64,000 nt of DNA, taken from positions 302,647 through 366,646 of the forward strand of contig CAVXZK010000003.1 of the NCBI GenBank assembly GCA_963766365.1, read 5' to 3'. Position 1 is the stretch's first letter, and each line of letters opens with the position of its first letter. Position numbers and translations under genes: made by a program. This document shows positions 8,431 through 17,946 of the stretch, piece by piece. This DNA is from JALORV01 sp963766365. GTDB lineage: Bacteria > Pseudomonadota > Gammaproteobacteria > Burkholderiales > Burkholderiaceae_F. The notes under the pieces are model-generated. The model searched no databases and was not told the DNA's origin. It saw nothing but the letters and a program-made list of their open reading frames with translations.

Positions 8431-9874
8431 ATGAAGCTTCGATTCGGTCGCAAATCCATGGTGGGCGCCATCGGTACGCTGGTCGCCGTCGGCATTGGCG
8501 TGGCGCTCGTCGCCGCGGCCGGCATCGCAGGCTGGGAGTACACCAACAGCGACGAGTTCTGCGCGGTGATGTGCCACTCCGTGCACCCGGAAGAAAGCGT
8601 CGCGCACAACACCGGCGCACACGCCCGCGTGCACTGCGTCGAATGCCACATGGGACGCAATTCGACGCTTCGGCTGATCGCGATGAAGCCCACGCACTTC
8701 AAGGAGCTGTGGGGCATGGTTGCCGGCTATGAGCGGCCGACGCACGCCTCCGGGCTGCGGCCGGCGCGCGAGGCCTGCGAGAGCTGCCACTGGCCGCAGG
8801 CCGAGCATCACGACAGCATCGCGGTGAACAAGCGCTATGGCACCGATCCGAAGAGCAGCGAAGTCGAGTACCGGCTGACGCTGCACACGTCCTCTGACGT
8901 CGAACGCGACGTTCCCTGGAAGGTGACGGGTATTCACTGGCACATCGCGAACAACGTCCAGTTCAAGAGCCCGGACGTGCAGGGCCGGACGATTCCGTGG
9001 GTGCAGGTCACTAGGCCCGATGGCACCAAGGTGACCTACGTCGACGCCGAGTCCAAGTCTGACGCAGGCCGAGCTCGACAAGCTCCCGGCGCAGACGATG
9101 GAGTGCTACAACTGTCACAACTCCGTAGGGCACCCGTTTCCGAACCCTGCTAATACGGTCGACAAGGCGATCGCGGAAGGCCGCATCAGTCGCGACCTGC
9201 CGGCGGTGAAGGCCAGGGCCGTGGCCCTGGTCGATGCGGCAGAAAAGATCTCCGGCCCGAAGGCGGAGCGCGTTGCCGCGGTCGACAGGCTGCTTGCCGA
9301 GCACGTGGCGAAGCATCCGGTCGCAGCCGACCTCAAGGACAAGGACGCACAGTTCCAGAAGGAAATGAAGGCGATCCTCGTCGACGCCACGTTCGACGAG
9401 AAGGGGTTCTCGTGGAAGAGCTTCCCGGATCACTCCCAGCATGCCGATTCGACAGGCTGCTTCCGCTGCCACAACGGCAAGCACTTCAACGAGCAGGGTG
9501 AGGCGATCCGACTGCAGTGCACGCTCTGCCACAACCTGCCGCAGGCCAAGCTCGAAAGCGGCAAGGGCAGCGTGCCATCGCTGGTCGTCGCCGGCGTATC
9601 ACCGCCGGAAAGCCACAATGCGCCCAACTGGATGCGTGAGCATCGCCTGAACCTGGACGAGTCGTGCACGATGTGCCACGGCAAGCTGGAGTTCGGGCGC
9701 GAGGGCGGCAACTTCTGCTCTAACCCCGCCTGTCACGGCCGCGTCTGGCCGGAAGTGAACCTGAATGTCGAGGCCAAGTCGTCCGGAGCCGCGCCGGCGG
9801 CGCCACCGGCCCCGGCCCCGGCACCGGCCGCAAAGGCCGCGCCCGTGAAGGCGGCCGCCAAGGCTGCCAAGTAG
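8431..9874 (+). pseudogene. NapC/NirT-type membrane-anchored 8-heme cytochrome c, broken by a +1 frameshift
   Basis: The first frame starts at ATG 8431 after GAGGAAGAGG. It has an N-terminal transmembrane anchor (residues about 8-32) and heme sites CAVMCH (CX3CH), CVECH and CESCH. It leaves the homologous reading at about 9058, where AAGTCTGACGCAG carries one extra base. Deleting one T restores ESKLTQAELDKLPAQTMECYN in the next frame, which continues with CYNCH, CFRCH, CTLCH, CTMCH and a CX4CH-like CSNPACH to 9874. The repaired protein would have 480 residues and end in an Ala/Pro/Lys-rich tail. NapC/NirT proteins oxidise membrane quinol. Both halves keep their cysteines, so the break is recent, a sequencing error, or less likely programmed. 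Confidence 0.85.
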
Positions 9875-9892
9875 GTCACCCGGGCATTGCGC

Positions 9893-9924
9893 AAACGGCC
9901 GCCGCGGCGGCCGTTTCCTTTTCC
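9893..9924 (+). terminator. Rho-independent terminator of the cytochrome operon
   Basis: AAACGGCCGCC and GGCGGCCGTTT pair as an 11-base stem around a tiny GC loop, followed by CCTTTTCC. It begins 19 bases after the last cytochrome stop and marks the end of the operon before the M20 peptidase gene. Confidence 0.8.
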
Positions 9925-9966
9925 TGCACCGATACACTCGCGGTTTCTCCTTTGGCGGGTGCGCCG

Positions 9967-11406
9967 ATGAACCTCGCTGACCTGCAGCGCTTCGTTGCAC
10001 ACAAATGGGACCAGGACCTGGTTCCGCGTCTCATTGACTACGTGAAGGTCCCGGCGAAGTCGCCGGCCTTTGATGCCAGTTGGGCCGCGCACGGCCACCT
10101 CGCCGCCGTCATCAAGGACGCGGAGGCCTGGTGCCGCGCGCAGACCATTCAGGGCCTGACGATCGAAGTGGTGGCGATCGACGGCAGGACACCCTGCCTG
10201 CTGTTCGATGTGCCGGCGACGCACGGTCTCGGCAACGAGCGTACGGTGCTGTTCTACGGGCACCTCGACAAGCAGCCGGAAATGGTCGGCTGGCGCGATG
10301 ACCTGGGTCCATGGAAGCCGGTTGTCGAGGATGGCAGGCTCTACGGACGTGGCAGCGCTGACGATGGTTATGCCATTTACGCGGCGCTGACGACGATCGC
10401 CGCGATCGATGCACAGGGCACGCCGCGGCCGCGTTGCGTCGGCATCATCGAAACCTGCGAGGAGAGCGGCAGCCCGGACCTGCCCGCCTATCTCGAACTG
10501 CTGACGCCGCGCTTCGGCGACGTGCAACTGGTCGTCGGGCTGGATTCCGGTTGTCGCAACTACGAGCAGCTCTGGGTCACGACGTCGCTGCGCGGCCTCG
10601 TCGGCGGTACCTTGACCGTCGAGATCCTTTCGGAAGGCGTGCATTCGGGCCACGCGAGCGGCATCGTTCCGTCCTCGTTTCGCATAGCCCGCCAACTGCT
10701 GAACCGGATCGACGATCCGGCGACGGGGCGCGTGCTTGTGCCCGAGCTGCACGCAGAGATCCCGCACGAGCGACTGCAGCAGGCGAGAGAGGCTGGTGCG
10801 ATTCTCGGCGAAGGTGTCTGGAAAGAGTTCCCGTGGGTGAGTTGCAATCACGGCCCGGATGGCCACTCGCATGCGATGCCGGTAACCAGCGATCCGGTGG
10901 AGGGCATCCTGAATCGCACGTGGCGTCCGGCGCTGTCGGTGACCGGTGCCGCCGGCTTCCCGTCGATCGACTCGGCCGGCAATGTGCTGCGGCCGAAGAC
11001 GACGCTGAAGCTCAGCATGCGGATTCCGCCGACCGTCGACGGCGAGAAGGCCACGTCGGCACTGCGACGCGCGCTGACGGAACATCCGCCGTATAACGCG
11101 AAGGTCAGTTTCGACGCGGACTGGGGTGCGAGCGGCTGGAACGCGCCGGAAACTGCGCCGTGGCTGAAGCAGGCGCTGGATGATGCGTCGCGCCGCGTCT
11201 ATGGCAAGGACGCTGCATGGGTCGGCGAGGGCGGCACGATTCCCTTCATGAACATGCTCGGCGAGCGTTTTCCGCAGGCGCAGTTCATGATCACCGGCGT
11301 TCTGGGCCCGCACTCGAACGCACACGGGCCGAATGAATTCCTGCATATCCCTTACGCCAAGCAGCTAACGTCTGCAGTCGCCGAGGTCGTCGCCGCAGTG
11401 CGTTAG
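9967..11406 (+). CDS. M20 family metallopeptidase (dipeptidase-like)
   Basis: The ATG at 9967 gives 479 residues; an in-frame TTG 15 bases upstream is possible. The di-metal M20 signature is complete. It includes [10 protein letters not shown] (His and Asp), the bridging Asp in RGSADDGY, the catalytic Glu pair in [10 protein letters not shown], the ligand Asp in GLDSG and the late His in [11 protein letters not shown] lid/dimerisation domain is inserted around residues 200-310. These enzymes hydrolyse dipeptides or N-acyl amino acids in the cytoplasm; the substrate is not predictable. The stop overlaps the convergent gluQ stop by four bases. Confidence 0.92.
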   Translation: MNLADLQRFVAHKWDQDLVPRLIDYVKVPAKSPAFDASWAAHGHLAAVIKDAEAWCRAQTIQGLTIEVVAIDGRTPCLLFDVPATHGLGNERTVLFYGHLDKQPEMVGWRDDLGPWKPVVEDGRLYGRGSADDGYAIYAALTTIAAIDAQGTPRPRCVGIIETCEESGSPDLPAYLELLTPRFGDVQLVVGLDSGCRNYEQLWVTTSLRGLVGGTLTVEILSEGVHSGHASGIVPSSFRIARQLLNRIDDPATGRVLVPELHAEIPHERLQQAREAGAILGEGVWKEFPWVSCNHGPDGHSHAMPVTSDPVEGILNRTWRPALSVTGAAGFPSIDSAGNVLRPKTTLKLSMRIPPTVDGEKATSALRRALTEHPPYNAKVSFDADWGASGWNAPETAPWLKQALDDASRRVYGKDAAWVGEGGTIPFMNMLGERFPQAQFMITGVLGPHSNAHGPNEFLHIPYAKQLTSAVAEVVAAVR

Positions 11407-12317
11407 GGGTACGGGCTGGGCGGCGCGGCAAGCCACCGTTCCGCCCACGCGGTCGTAGCGCTGCGCAGGAACGCGGCGGCCGAGCCCGCGCCCATGCGCG
11501 GCAGACCGAGGTGCTGCGACGCGCGCGCAAGTTCGCCCAAGACATTGTTGCGATCCAGCGGCTGTGCGCCGGTCTGCTTGGACAGTTTTTCGCCGCGCTC
11601 GTTGACGACGACACCGACATGCATGTAGCGCGGTGTGGCGAGGCCGAGCGCGCGCTGCAGCGCGATCTGGCGCGGCGTGTTGTCGAGCAGGTCGGCGCCG
11701 CGCACGACGTCGCTGATGCGCTGCGCGGCGTCGTCGACGACGACCGCCAGCTGATAGGCCCACAGGCCGTCGGCGCGCCGCACGACGAAGTCGCCGACGT
11801 CGACCTCGAGACGCTGCTCGATGCGGCCTGCGACGCGATCGTCGAAGCCGACGGCACCAGCCGGGACGCGGAAGCGCCAGGCGCGAATCGCGCGGCTATT
11901 AGGCCCGGAGCGACAGGTGCCCGGATAGGCCGCTGAAGCCACTCCCGCCGCGGCAATCGCCAGATCGATCTCAGAGCGTGAGCACGCGCAACCGTAGACC
12001 CGCCTGTCGTGCATCAGCCGGCCGAACGCGACTTCGTAGAGCGCGCCCCGTCGGCTCTGCAACTCGACCGGCTCGTCCGATTCCATGCCGAACGCCGCCA
12101 GCGTTTCCAGGATGTCGCGGGCTGCGCCCGGCACTTCCCGCGGCGGATCGAGGTCCTCGATGCGCACCAGCCAGGCGCCGCGGTGCGCCCGCGCATCGAG
12201 CCAGCTTGCCAGGGCTGCGACCAGCGAACCGGCGTGCAATGGGCCCGTCGGAGACGGCGCAAACCGGCCCCGGTAGTCGTCCGGGCGGGTGGGGACGGAG
12301 GGACTTGAGGTCGTCAT
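11403..12317 (-). CDS. gluQ: Glutamyl-Q tRNA(Asp) synthetase
   Basis: This 304-residue protein is a truncated class I glutamyl-tRNA synthetase without an anticodon-binding domain, the hallmark of GluQ-RS. It attaches glutamate to queuosine at the wobble base of tRNA(Asp). Visible motifs are [15 protein letters not shown] (HIGH equivalent), IEDLDPPR, the zinc-type cysteines in [11 protein letters not shown] with the later PGTC, and KLSKQTGA (KMSKS equivalent). It is convergent to the M20 gene and its 5' end faces the first diguanylate cyclase gene. Confidence 0.94.
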   Translation of the reverse strand: MTTSSPSVPTRPDDYRGRFAPSPTGPLHAGSLVAALASWLDARAHRGAWLVRIEDLDPPREVPGAARDILETLAAFGMESDEPVELQSRRGALYEVAFGRLMHDRRVYGCACSRSEIDLAIAAAGVASAAYPGTCRSGPNSRAIRAWRFRVPAGAVGFDDRVAGRIEQRLEVDVGDFVVRRADGLWAYQLAVVVDDAAQRISDVVRGADLLDNTPRQIALQRALGLATPRYMHVGVVVNERGEKLSKQTGAQPLDRNNVLGELARASQHLGLPRMGAGSAAAFLRSATTAWAERWLAAPPSPYP

Positions 12318-12433
12318 GCAGGGGATTACCGCCGGATCGGCCGCTTATATCGCGGCTCGGAACCAGAGGCTTTGCGGCGATTATCCGGGCACACCCGCAA
12401 CCGCGTCTTCAATTCCGCATCGACTGCCGACCC

Positions 12434-14758
12434 GTGGCCCGCGCTGCTGTCAACGCCGAACTCTTCAAGGTGGCCGTCCGGCTTGGCCGGAACACGTGGT
12501 ACGCCAGCCTCGCGTTCGGTCTGCTGGCCGTACTGCTGCTGTGGCGCGAAGGTCGCGTTCCCGTCGCGGCGGCGTGGTGGACCACGCTGGCACTGGTTGT
12601 GATGGTGCGTGTCGCCTATTGCCAGCGCACGATGACGGCGCTGGCTTCGGACTCGCGGCGGACACCGCCGCGCGCCGACGGTTACGCGATGGTGGCCGCC
12701 GCCGAAGGGGTCATCTGGGCAATGCTGCTGGTGGTGTTGCCGTCTGCGACCGAGTTCGGTCTTGGCTTTCAGCTCGGCCTGACGATGCTGGTGCTTCTCG
12801 GCGTACTGCTGCCGTTCGCGCCGGCCGGACTGCCCTGGGTGGCGTTTGCTGTGCCGGTTGGTTTTGCGCAGCTCGTCGCGCTGTTGTCGCGTGAACTGCC
12901 GCAGCACGAGTTGACGATCCTCACCTGGGCGATGACGCTCGTCGGAGCAGCACTGACCGCGCAATGGCTGAAGCGTGCGCTGTCGAACAACCTGTCGCTG
13001 CGCCACCGGGCCGATCTTGCCGCTCGCTCTCAGGAGCAGGCGAACGCGGAACTGAATCGCAGTCGCGAGCAGCTGCGCATCGCGCTCGATGCCATCGATG
13101 CCGGTATCGCGGACACCAACCTGATCACGGGCGAGCGGTTTTTCTCGCCGCGTTATTTCGGCATCCTCGGCTATGAGGATCGCGACACTTTCCTGAAGGA
13201 ATACCGGCTGTCGGAGGCGCTGCACCCGGACGATCGCAAGCGCGTTCTCGACGCGCGGCGCCTGCATGTCGAGACCGGAGCGCCGCTGCGCGAGGAGTGC
13301 CGACTGAGCCGGGCCGACGGCGCCTACGTCTGGGTGATCCTGCGCGGAGAATCGGTACGCGGCACCGATGGCAAACCGACGCGACTGGTGCTGTCGATCG
13401 TCGACAACACCGAACACCGCATTGCGCAGCTGCAGCTCGTTGACAGCGAGCGCCGCTACCGCGCGCTGGTCGAGGCGTCGCCATCGCTGATCTGGGTGTG
13501 CGATGAAAAGGGCAAGCTCACTTTCGTGTCGGAGCGCGCCTGCCGGCACATGTTCGGCGTCGAGCCACGCGACGTCATCGGGCGCCACGTGGCCGACTTC
13601 AATGGGCCGGGCTTCACGCGCCGCGAGTTCCTGCGGCGGTTTTCGCCGGCGATGCACGGTCGCCCGGTGTTCGAGATGGAAGCCGTGCTGCGCGACCGGC
13701 GTGGCGAGACGCTGCACGTCAGCGTCAGTGCATTGCCGATGATGAATTCGGCCGGGCAGGTGGAGTCGGTGACGGGCGTCTGCGCTGACATCACTGCGTT
13801 GAAGCAACGTGAACGCGAACTCAACATCGCAATGCGCAATCAGCAGGCAGTCTTCGACGCCGCCGGCGAAGGTATCGTGTTCGTTCGCAATGGCCGCATC
13901 GAAGGTCCGAACCGCGCTCTGGCGCGCATGCTCGGACTGACTCGGGAGGTACTCGTGGGTCAGCCGGTCGAGGAGATCCTCGCGACGCGCACCGATTGGG
14001 AGACCATCGACCAGGTGACCCGTGCCGCCGGGGTGCGTGGCGAGGCGGCGATTCATGAAGTCATGTTGCGCGCCAATGACGGCCGAAGCGTCTGGTGCCA
14101 GTTGACTTCGCGCCGCGTCGGTGACGGCGCAGCCAGCGTTCTCGTGCTCACGGATATCACGTCGCTGAAGCGACGCGAGGAACTGGCCTGGCACCAGGCC
14201 AACCACGACGACCTGACTGGCCTGCCGAACCGTCGCCAGTTGAGCGAGCACGCGCGGCGCTTGCTGTCCGTCGCGCTGCAGAAGCGCCGTCTTGCCGCCG
14301 TGCTGGTCCTGGACCTCGACGGTTTCAAGGAAATCAACGATCTCTTTGGTCATTCGTACGGCGACAACATGCTGAAGCGTGTGGCGCTGCGCCTGTCCGG
14401 CGTACTGCGGGACTACGACGTGGTGGCACGCACCGGCGGCGACGAATTCGTCGTGCTGCTGCCGGAAATCGAGCAGCCGTCGATCGCGATGGTGGTTGCC
14501 GAGAAACTGATTGCAGCGGCCAGCGAGAACGTCGAGAACCTCGGCCGGTCGCTGCGTTTGCATGCGAGCGTCGGCGTGGCACTCTTCCCGAGCGACGGGC
14601 ATGACTTCGATACGTTGCTTGCCGCCGCCGACGGTGCGATGTACGCGGCAAAGGCCGCGGGCAAGAACCGCTATCAGCTGGCCGGCGAGGTTTCGCCCGG
14701 CCTCATCGAATCGGCGCGCCAGCAGCGCGTCGCCGGCGCCATCAGCGAGCGCTCATAA
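12434..14758 (+). CDS. Membrane PAS-PAS-PAS-GGDEF diguanylate cyclase (first of a tandem pair)
   Basis: The frame is open far upstream across gluQ, but the first reasonable start after gluQ is GTG 12434 (774 residues); no strong ribosome site helps. A membrane-embedded N-terminal region of about six hydrophobic segments (residues about 20-170) is followed by three PAS domains. The GGDEF domain begins at HDDLTGLPNRR, has its active loop RTGGDEF (GGDEF at residues 668-672) and carries the RDYD inhibitory site five residues before it. It should make cyclic di-GMP from two GTP with product inhibition. There is no EAL domain. The C-terminal half is clearly paralogous to the next gene. Confidence 0.92.
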   Translation: MARAAVNAELFKVAVRLGRNTWYASLAFGLLAVLLLWREGRVPVAAAWWTTLALVVMVRVAYCQRTMTALASDSRRTPPRADGYAMVAAAEGVIWAMLLVVLPSATEFGLGFQLGLTMLVLLGVLLPFAPAGLPWVAFAVPVGFAQLVALLSRELPQHELTILTWAMTLVGAALTAQWLKRALSNNLSLRHRADLAARSQEQANAELNRSREQLRIALDAIDAGIADTNLITGERFFSPRYFGILGYEDRDTFLKEYRLSEALHPDDRKRVLDARRLHVETGAPLREECRLSRADGAYVWVILRGESVRGTDGKPTRLVLSIVDNTEHRIAQLQLVDSERRYRALVEASPSLIWVCDEKGKLTFVSERACRHMFGVEPRDVIGRHVADFNGPGFTRREFLRRFSPAMHGRPVFEMEAVLRDRRGETLHVSVSALPMMNSAGQVESVTGVCADITALKQRERELNIAMRNQQAVFDAAGEGIVFVRNGRIEGPNRALARMLGLTREVLVGQPVEEILATRTDWETIDQVTRAAGVRGEAAIHEVMLRANDGRSVWCQLTSRRVGDGAASVLVLTDITSLKRREELAWHQANHDDLTGLPNRRQLSEHARRLLSVALQKRRLAAVLVLDLDGFKEINDLFGHSYGDNMLKRVALRLSGVLRDYDVVARTGGDEFVVLLPEIEQPSIAMVVAEKLIAAASENVENLGRSLRLHASVGVALFPSDGHDFDTLLAAADGAMYAAKAAGKNRYQLAGEVSPGLIESARQQRVAGAISERS

Positions 14759-14850
14759 TCCGTTCGGATTAACCTGCCGTTGCCCGACTGCCGGCGATTG
14801 CCCCGGCTTCCCCGGGGCCGGTAGCATTTCCTCCTCGGTGCCCGGCGGCC

Positions 14851-17800
14851 TTGCTGCAGCGCACGCCGTGTTTCCTGGAGCCAGCGATCAAGACGAAGAC
14901 CTCGACTTGGGGATTCACCGGACGGCGAGGGTCTGGCTCCACGCGCCGGCGCGACGCGCCGTTCGACCTGCGTACCGCGTTCGCCGTTGAGCGCCGGCTG
15001 CTTCCTGCACTGCTGCTGATCGGCCTGGTCGCCGCGGCCAGCGCGACGGCGGTCGGGGCCCCGCCGCTCGTGTGGGGCTGGTTGGCGATCTACGCGGTCA
15101 ACTCCTCGGCTCGCTACCTGCTGGCGATCACGTACGGCGATGCACGCCGCCCGATCGGCACGGAGTTCCGATGCGCCCGGCAGTATCTCGCCTGCGCGGT
15201 CGCCGACGTGGTGCTCTGGGCGGCCTTGCTGGCGCTCGTACCCCGACCCGTGGCCTTTGTTGCCGGTCCGGGCGCCTTCGCCGCGTGCGGCGCAGTGCTG
15301 CTTGCGGCGCTCAGCTTCGGCGGCTGGCCGCGCGTCTGGACGTTCTACGTCGCGGCGTGGGTGGCGATATCGGCAATCGTGGCCGCGCGCACCAGCGGAG
15401 CACTGACGAGCTTCGCCTTGGCGTTTCCGCTCTGGCTGCTCGCGATCTGGTGGCTGGGACGACAGCAGCCGCTGAGCCGTCATGTCGAGCGACGCGGCGC
15501 GCAGACGCTGATCAGCAATCCGACCAAGTTCGGCTGGCAGGCGGCGATCCATGCGATCCCCACGCCGGTCATCGTGGCCCGCAACGGCCGCGTCATCGAA
15601 GTCAATCGATCGGCCTGTGAGTTCATCGGCCGCAGCGAGCGCTCGATCCTTGGCAATCCGGTGCAGGAATGCCTGATTGCCGAGCCGCCGGAAGCGTTGC
15701 AGCCGGAGCATCACCGCTCGGCGTCGAGCGCCTCCGTGGAGATCCGGCCAGCCGATCGGACATTCGCTGGAACGCCGTGGTCGGGACGGGTGCGCTACAT
15801 GGAGCCGGGGCGAGCCACGTCGATCATCGTCATCGCACTGACGCAGGCCGCGCAGGAGCCGTTCGGGCCGGCGCGCCTGATCGAGGACGCGCGTCGCTTC
15901 GCGGAGTGGGTTGGCGGCCTGCAGGGCCTCCCCTGGTATCGCGACGAACGCGGCCTGCTCGTCGTGCCGCAGGAGTTTCCGCCGCCGGACCCGGCGCAGG
16001 CCACCGAAGCGGCCGCTTTCCCGCTTGGGTATCTGCTGGCGCCGGCGGAGCGCGACCGCCTCAATGGGGTCTTCCGCGAGGCGCTGCGTTCGGGAGACCT
16101 GTTTGACGAACGCCTGTCACTGCGCGATGTGCAGGGAACAGCGCGCGAGGTGCGCGTCGTCTGCATGGCCCGACCGAGCGGGGCCGACGGCCTCGCACCG
16201 GTCATCGGCACCATTGCCACGGCTCGCCCGGTTCCGGTGCGAGCGCCGACCGCCGATCCCGGCAGCGACCTGTTGTCGCGCCTGCCCGTGGTGGTCTGGC
16301 TCGTCGATTCGGGCGGACGCGTGCTGCACGCCACGGGAGCCGAGCCGCGCCGCTGGGGCATGGTGGCCGAGGCGCGCATGCGTCCTGAGTGGCAGCACGC
16401 CTTTGCCTTCAAGCCGGAATCGATGCCGGTTGTTCAGCTGGCTCTGCAGAAAGCGCTGGCCGGCCAGCCGAGCTTCGATGTGCGCAACTCACGTACCAGC
16501 CTCTCCGGCGGCATCCTGAACCTGCGCAGTCACTTCGTGCCCTATGCGGGCCGCCAGCTGCAGGCGGTTCTCGTGATGGACACGATCGCCTCGCCGTCCG
16601 AGTTGCTGGAGATCGAGCGGCTCAAGCGCAGCAAGGCGCAGTACAAGTCGTTGGTTGAGGCATCGGCCAGCCTGATCTGGGCCTGCGATGCCGACTTCAC
16701 GCTGACCTTCGCCAGCCGGCGCGCGGCACGCGTGATCTACGGTTACGAGACGCGCGAACTGCTCGGGCAACCGGTCAACGTCCTGCTGCCGACCGACGCC
16801 GAGCAACCGGCGGTGCGCCGTGCGTTCGAAGGCCTGAGAGAGGGGCGGCCGATCCGCGATCTCGAGGCGGTGCAGATCACGCAGGACGGGCGTCGCGTCA
16901 TCGTGTCGATCAGCGCGGTGCCGCTGCGACATCCGGACGGGCGTTTTGCCGGAGCGGTCGGCATGAATGCAGACCTCACCGCGCTGAAGTCGCGTGAGAC
17001 ACGGCTGTCGGAAGCGCTGCGCGTGGAGCGCACGGTGCTGGACTCCGCGGGGCAGGCGATCGCCGTCGTGAAACAGGACCTGGTCCAGCGCTGCAACGAT
17101 GCGTTCCTGCGCCTCTCAGGCCTGCCGCCGGAAGAGCTTGCACGCACGCCGCTGCAAACCTGCCTGATGGACGCTGAGGACTGGGACGAACTCAGCGCGG
17201 CGGCCGACGAAGCGCGCGGCCGCGATCAGGCTGTCGTTCGCGAACTGCGCGTTAAGAGCGGCGCGCGCCTCGGGCACGGCGAGGGGGCCGCGTGGTGCCA
17301 GGTCACCGCGCGTTCGATCGCGGCCGGCGAGTTCGTCCTGGTGATTGCCGACATCGACATGATCAAGCGTCGCGAGGCCAGCGCCCTGCACGAGGCCCAG
17401 CACGACGACCTTACCGGACTGCCGAATCGCCGCCTGCTCGCCGAACGCGCGGCAGCGGCGCTCGCGACATCGGAACTGCGCAAGGTCAGCTGTGCCGTGC
17501 TGGCGATCGACCTGGATGGGTTCAAGGAAGTGAACGACCGGTACGGCCACGAGGTGGGCGACAACACGCTGCGCGAGATCGCGGCCCGGATCGCGCGCGT
17601 GATGCGGCCGCAGGACACGGTGGCGCGCCGCGGCGGCGACGAGTTCGCGGTGCTGGTTCCGGACGTCGGTTCGATGGTCGAGGTCGAGCGCATCGCCACG
17701 CGACTGCTGCAGGCGGTGGCGCAGCCGGTCGCCCAGCAGGGTCATCCGACACTGGGCCTGTCGGCCAGCATCGGCATCGCGCTGGCCCCCGAACAGGGGC

Positions 17801-17946
17801 GTGACCTCGAGCGGCTGCTGCAGCTGGCTGACCTCGCGATGTACGACGCCAAGCTCAAGGGCAAGAATCGCTATGCCTTCGCGCAAGGCGCCGGCCTGCC
17901 GGCGAACGTCACGCCACTAGTGCCGCGCGCGTCGCGGATGTCCTGA
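14851..17946 (+). CDS. Membrane multi-PAS GGDEF diguanylate cyclase (second of a tandem pair)
   Basis: The only start codon upstream of the first membrane helix is TTG 14851, giving 1031 residues. About six hydrophobic segments (residues about 50-205) precede PAS-like domains at roughly 225-320, 465-590, 600-715 and 725-835. The GGDEF domain opens with HDDLTGLPNRRLL and has RRGGDEFAVL (GGDEF at residues 928-932), with the inhibitory RPQD five residues upstream. An active, feedback-regulated cyclase is expected. The last 440 residues match the preceding protein in order and motif, indicating tandem duplication; an extra PAS-containing segment has been added in front. Its end overlaps the convergent LysR gene by 38 bases. 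Confidence 0.92.
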   Translation: MLQRTPCFLEPAIKTKTSTWGFTGRRGSGSTRRRDAPFDLRTAFAVERRLLPALLLIGLVAAASATAVGAPPLVWGWLAIYAVNSSARYLLAITYGDARRPIGTEFRCARQYLACAVADVVLWAALLALVPRPVAFVAGPGAFAACGAVLLAALSFGGWPRVWTFYVAAWVAISAIVAARTSGALTSFALAFPLWLLAIWWLGRQQPLSRHVERRGAQTLISNPTKFGWQAAIHAIPTPVIVARNGRVIEVNRSACEFIGRSERSILGNPVQECLIAEPPEALQPEHHRSASSASVEIRPADRTFAGTPWSGRVRYMEPGRATSIIVIALTQAAQEPFGPARLIEDARRFAEWVGGLQGLPWYRDERGLLVVPQEFPPPDPAQATEAAAFPLGYLLAPAERDRLNGVFREALRSGDLFDERLSLRDVQGTAREVRVVCMARPSGADGLAPVIGTIATARPVPVRAPTADPGSDLLSRLPVVVWLVDSGGRVLHATGAEPRRWGMVAEARMRPEWQHAFAFKPESMPVVQLALQKALAGQPSFDVRNSRTSLSGGILNLRSHFVPYAGRQLQAVLVMDTIASPSELLEIERLKRSKAQYKSLVEASASLIWACDADFTLTFASRRAARVIYGYETRELLGQPVNVLLPTDAEQPAVRRAFEGLREGRPIRDLEAVQITQDGRRVIVSISAVPLRHPDGRFAGAVGMNADLTALKSRETRLSEALRVERTVLDSAGQAIAVVKQDLVQRCNDAFLRLSGLPPEELARTPLQTCLMDAEDWDELSAAADEARGRDQAVVRELRVKSGARLGHGEGAAWCQVTARSIAAGEFVLVIADIDMIKRREASALHEAQHDDLTGLPNRRLLAERAAAALATSELRKVSCAVLAIDLDGFKEVNDRYGHEVGDNTLREIAARIARVMRPQDTVARRGGDEFAVLVPDVGSMVEVERIATRLLQAVAQPVAQQGHPTLGLSASIGIALAPEQGRDLERLLQLADLAMYDAKLKGKNRYAFAQGAGLPANVTPLVPRASRMS

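Noticed and set aside
9050..9100. Programmed +1 frameshifting in the NapC-like gene
   Set aside because: There is no slippery heptamer, rare-codon stop or stimulatory structure at the junction; mutation or sequencing error is simpler, though not excluded.
9733..11346. A 537-codon open frame antisense to the M20 peptidase
   Set aside because: It mirrors the codon pattern of a GC-rich gene, has no recognisable domain, and the plus strand encodes a complete M20 enzyme.
11978..12433. N-terminal extension of the first diguanylate cyclase over gluQ
   Set aside because: The translated extension is Arg/Pro-rich with no fold, and lies antisense to conserved gluQ sequence.
12326..14602. A 758-codon open frame antisense to the first diguanylate cyclase
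   Set aside because: The composition is Arg/His/Gln-rich as expected of an antisense shadow; the sense strand has intact PAS and GGDEF motifs.
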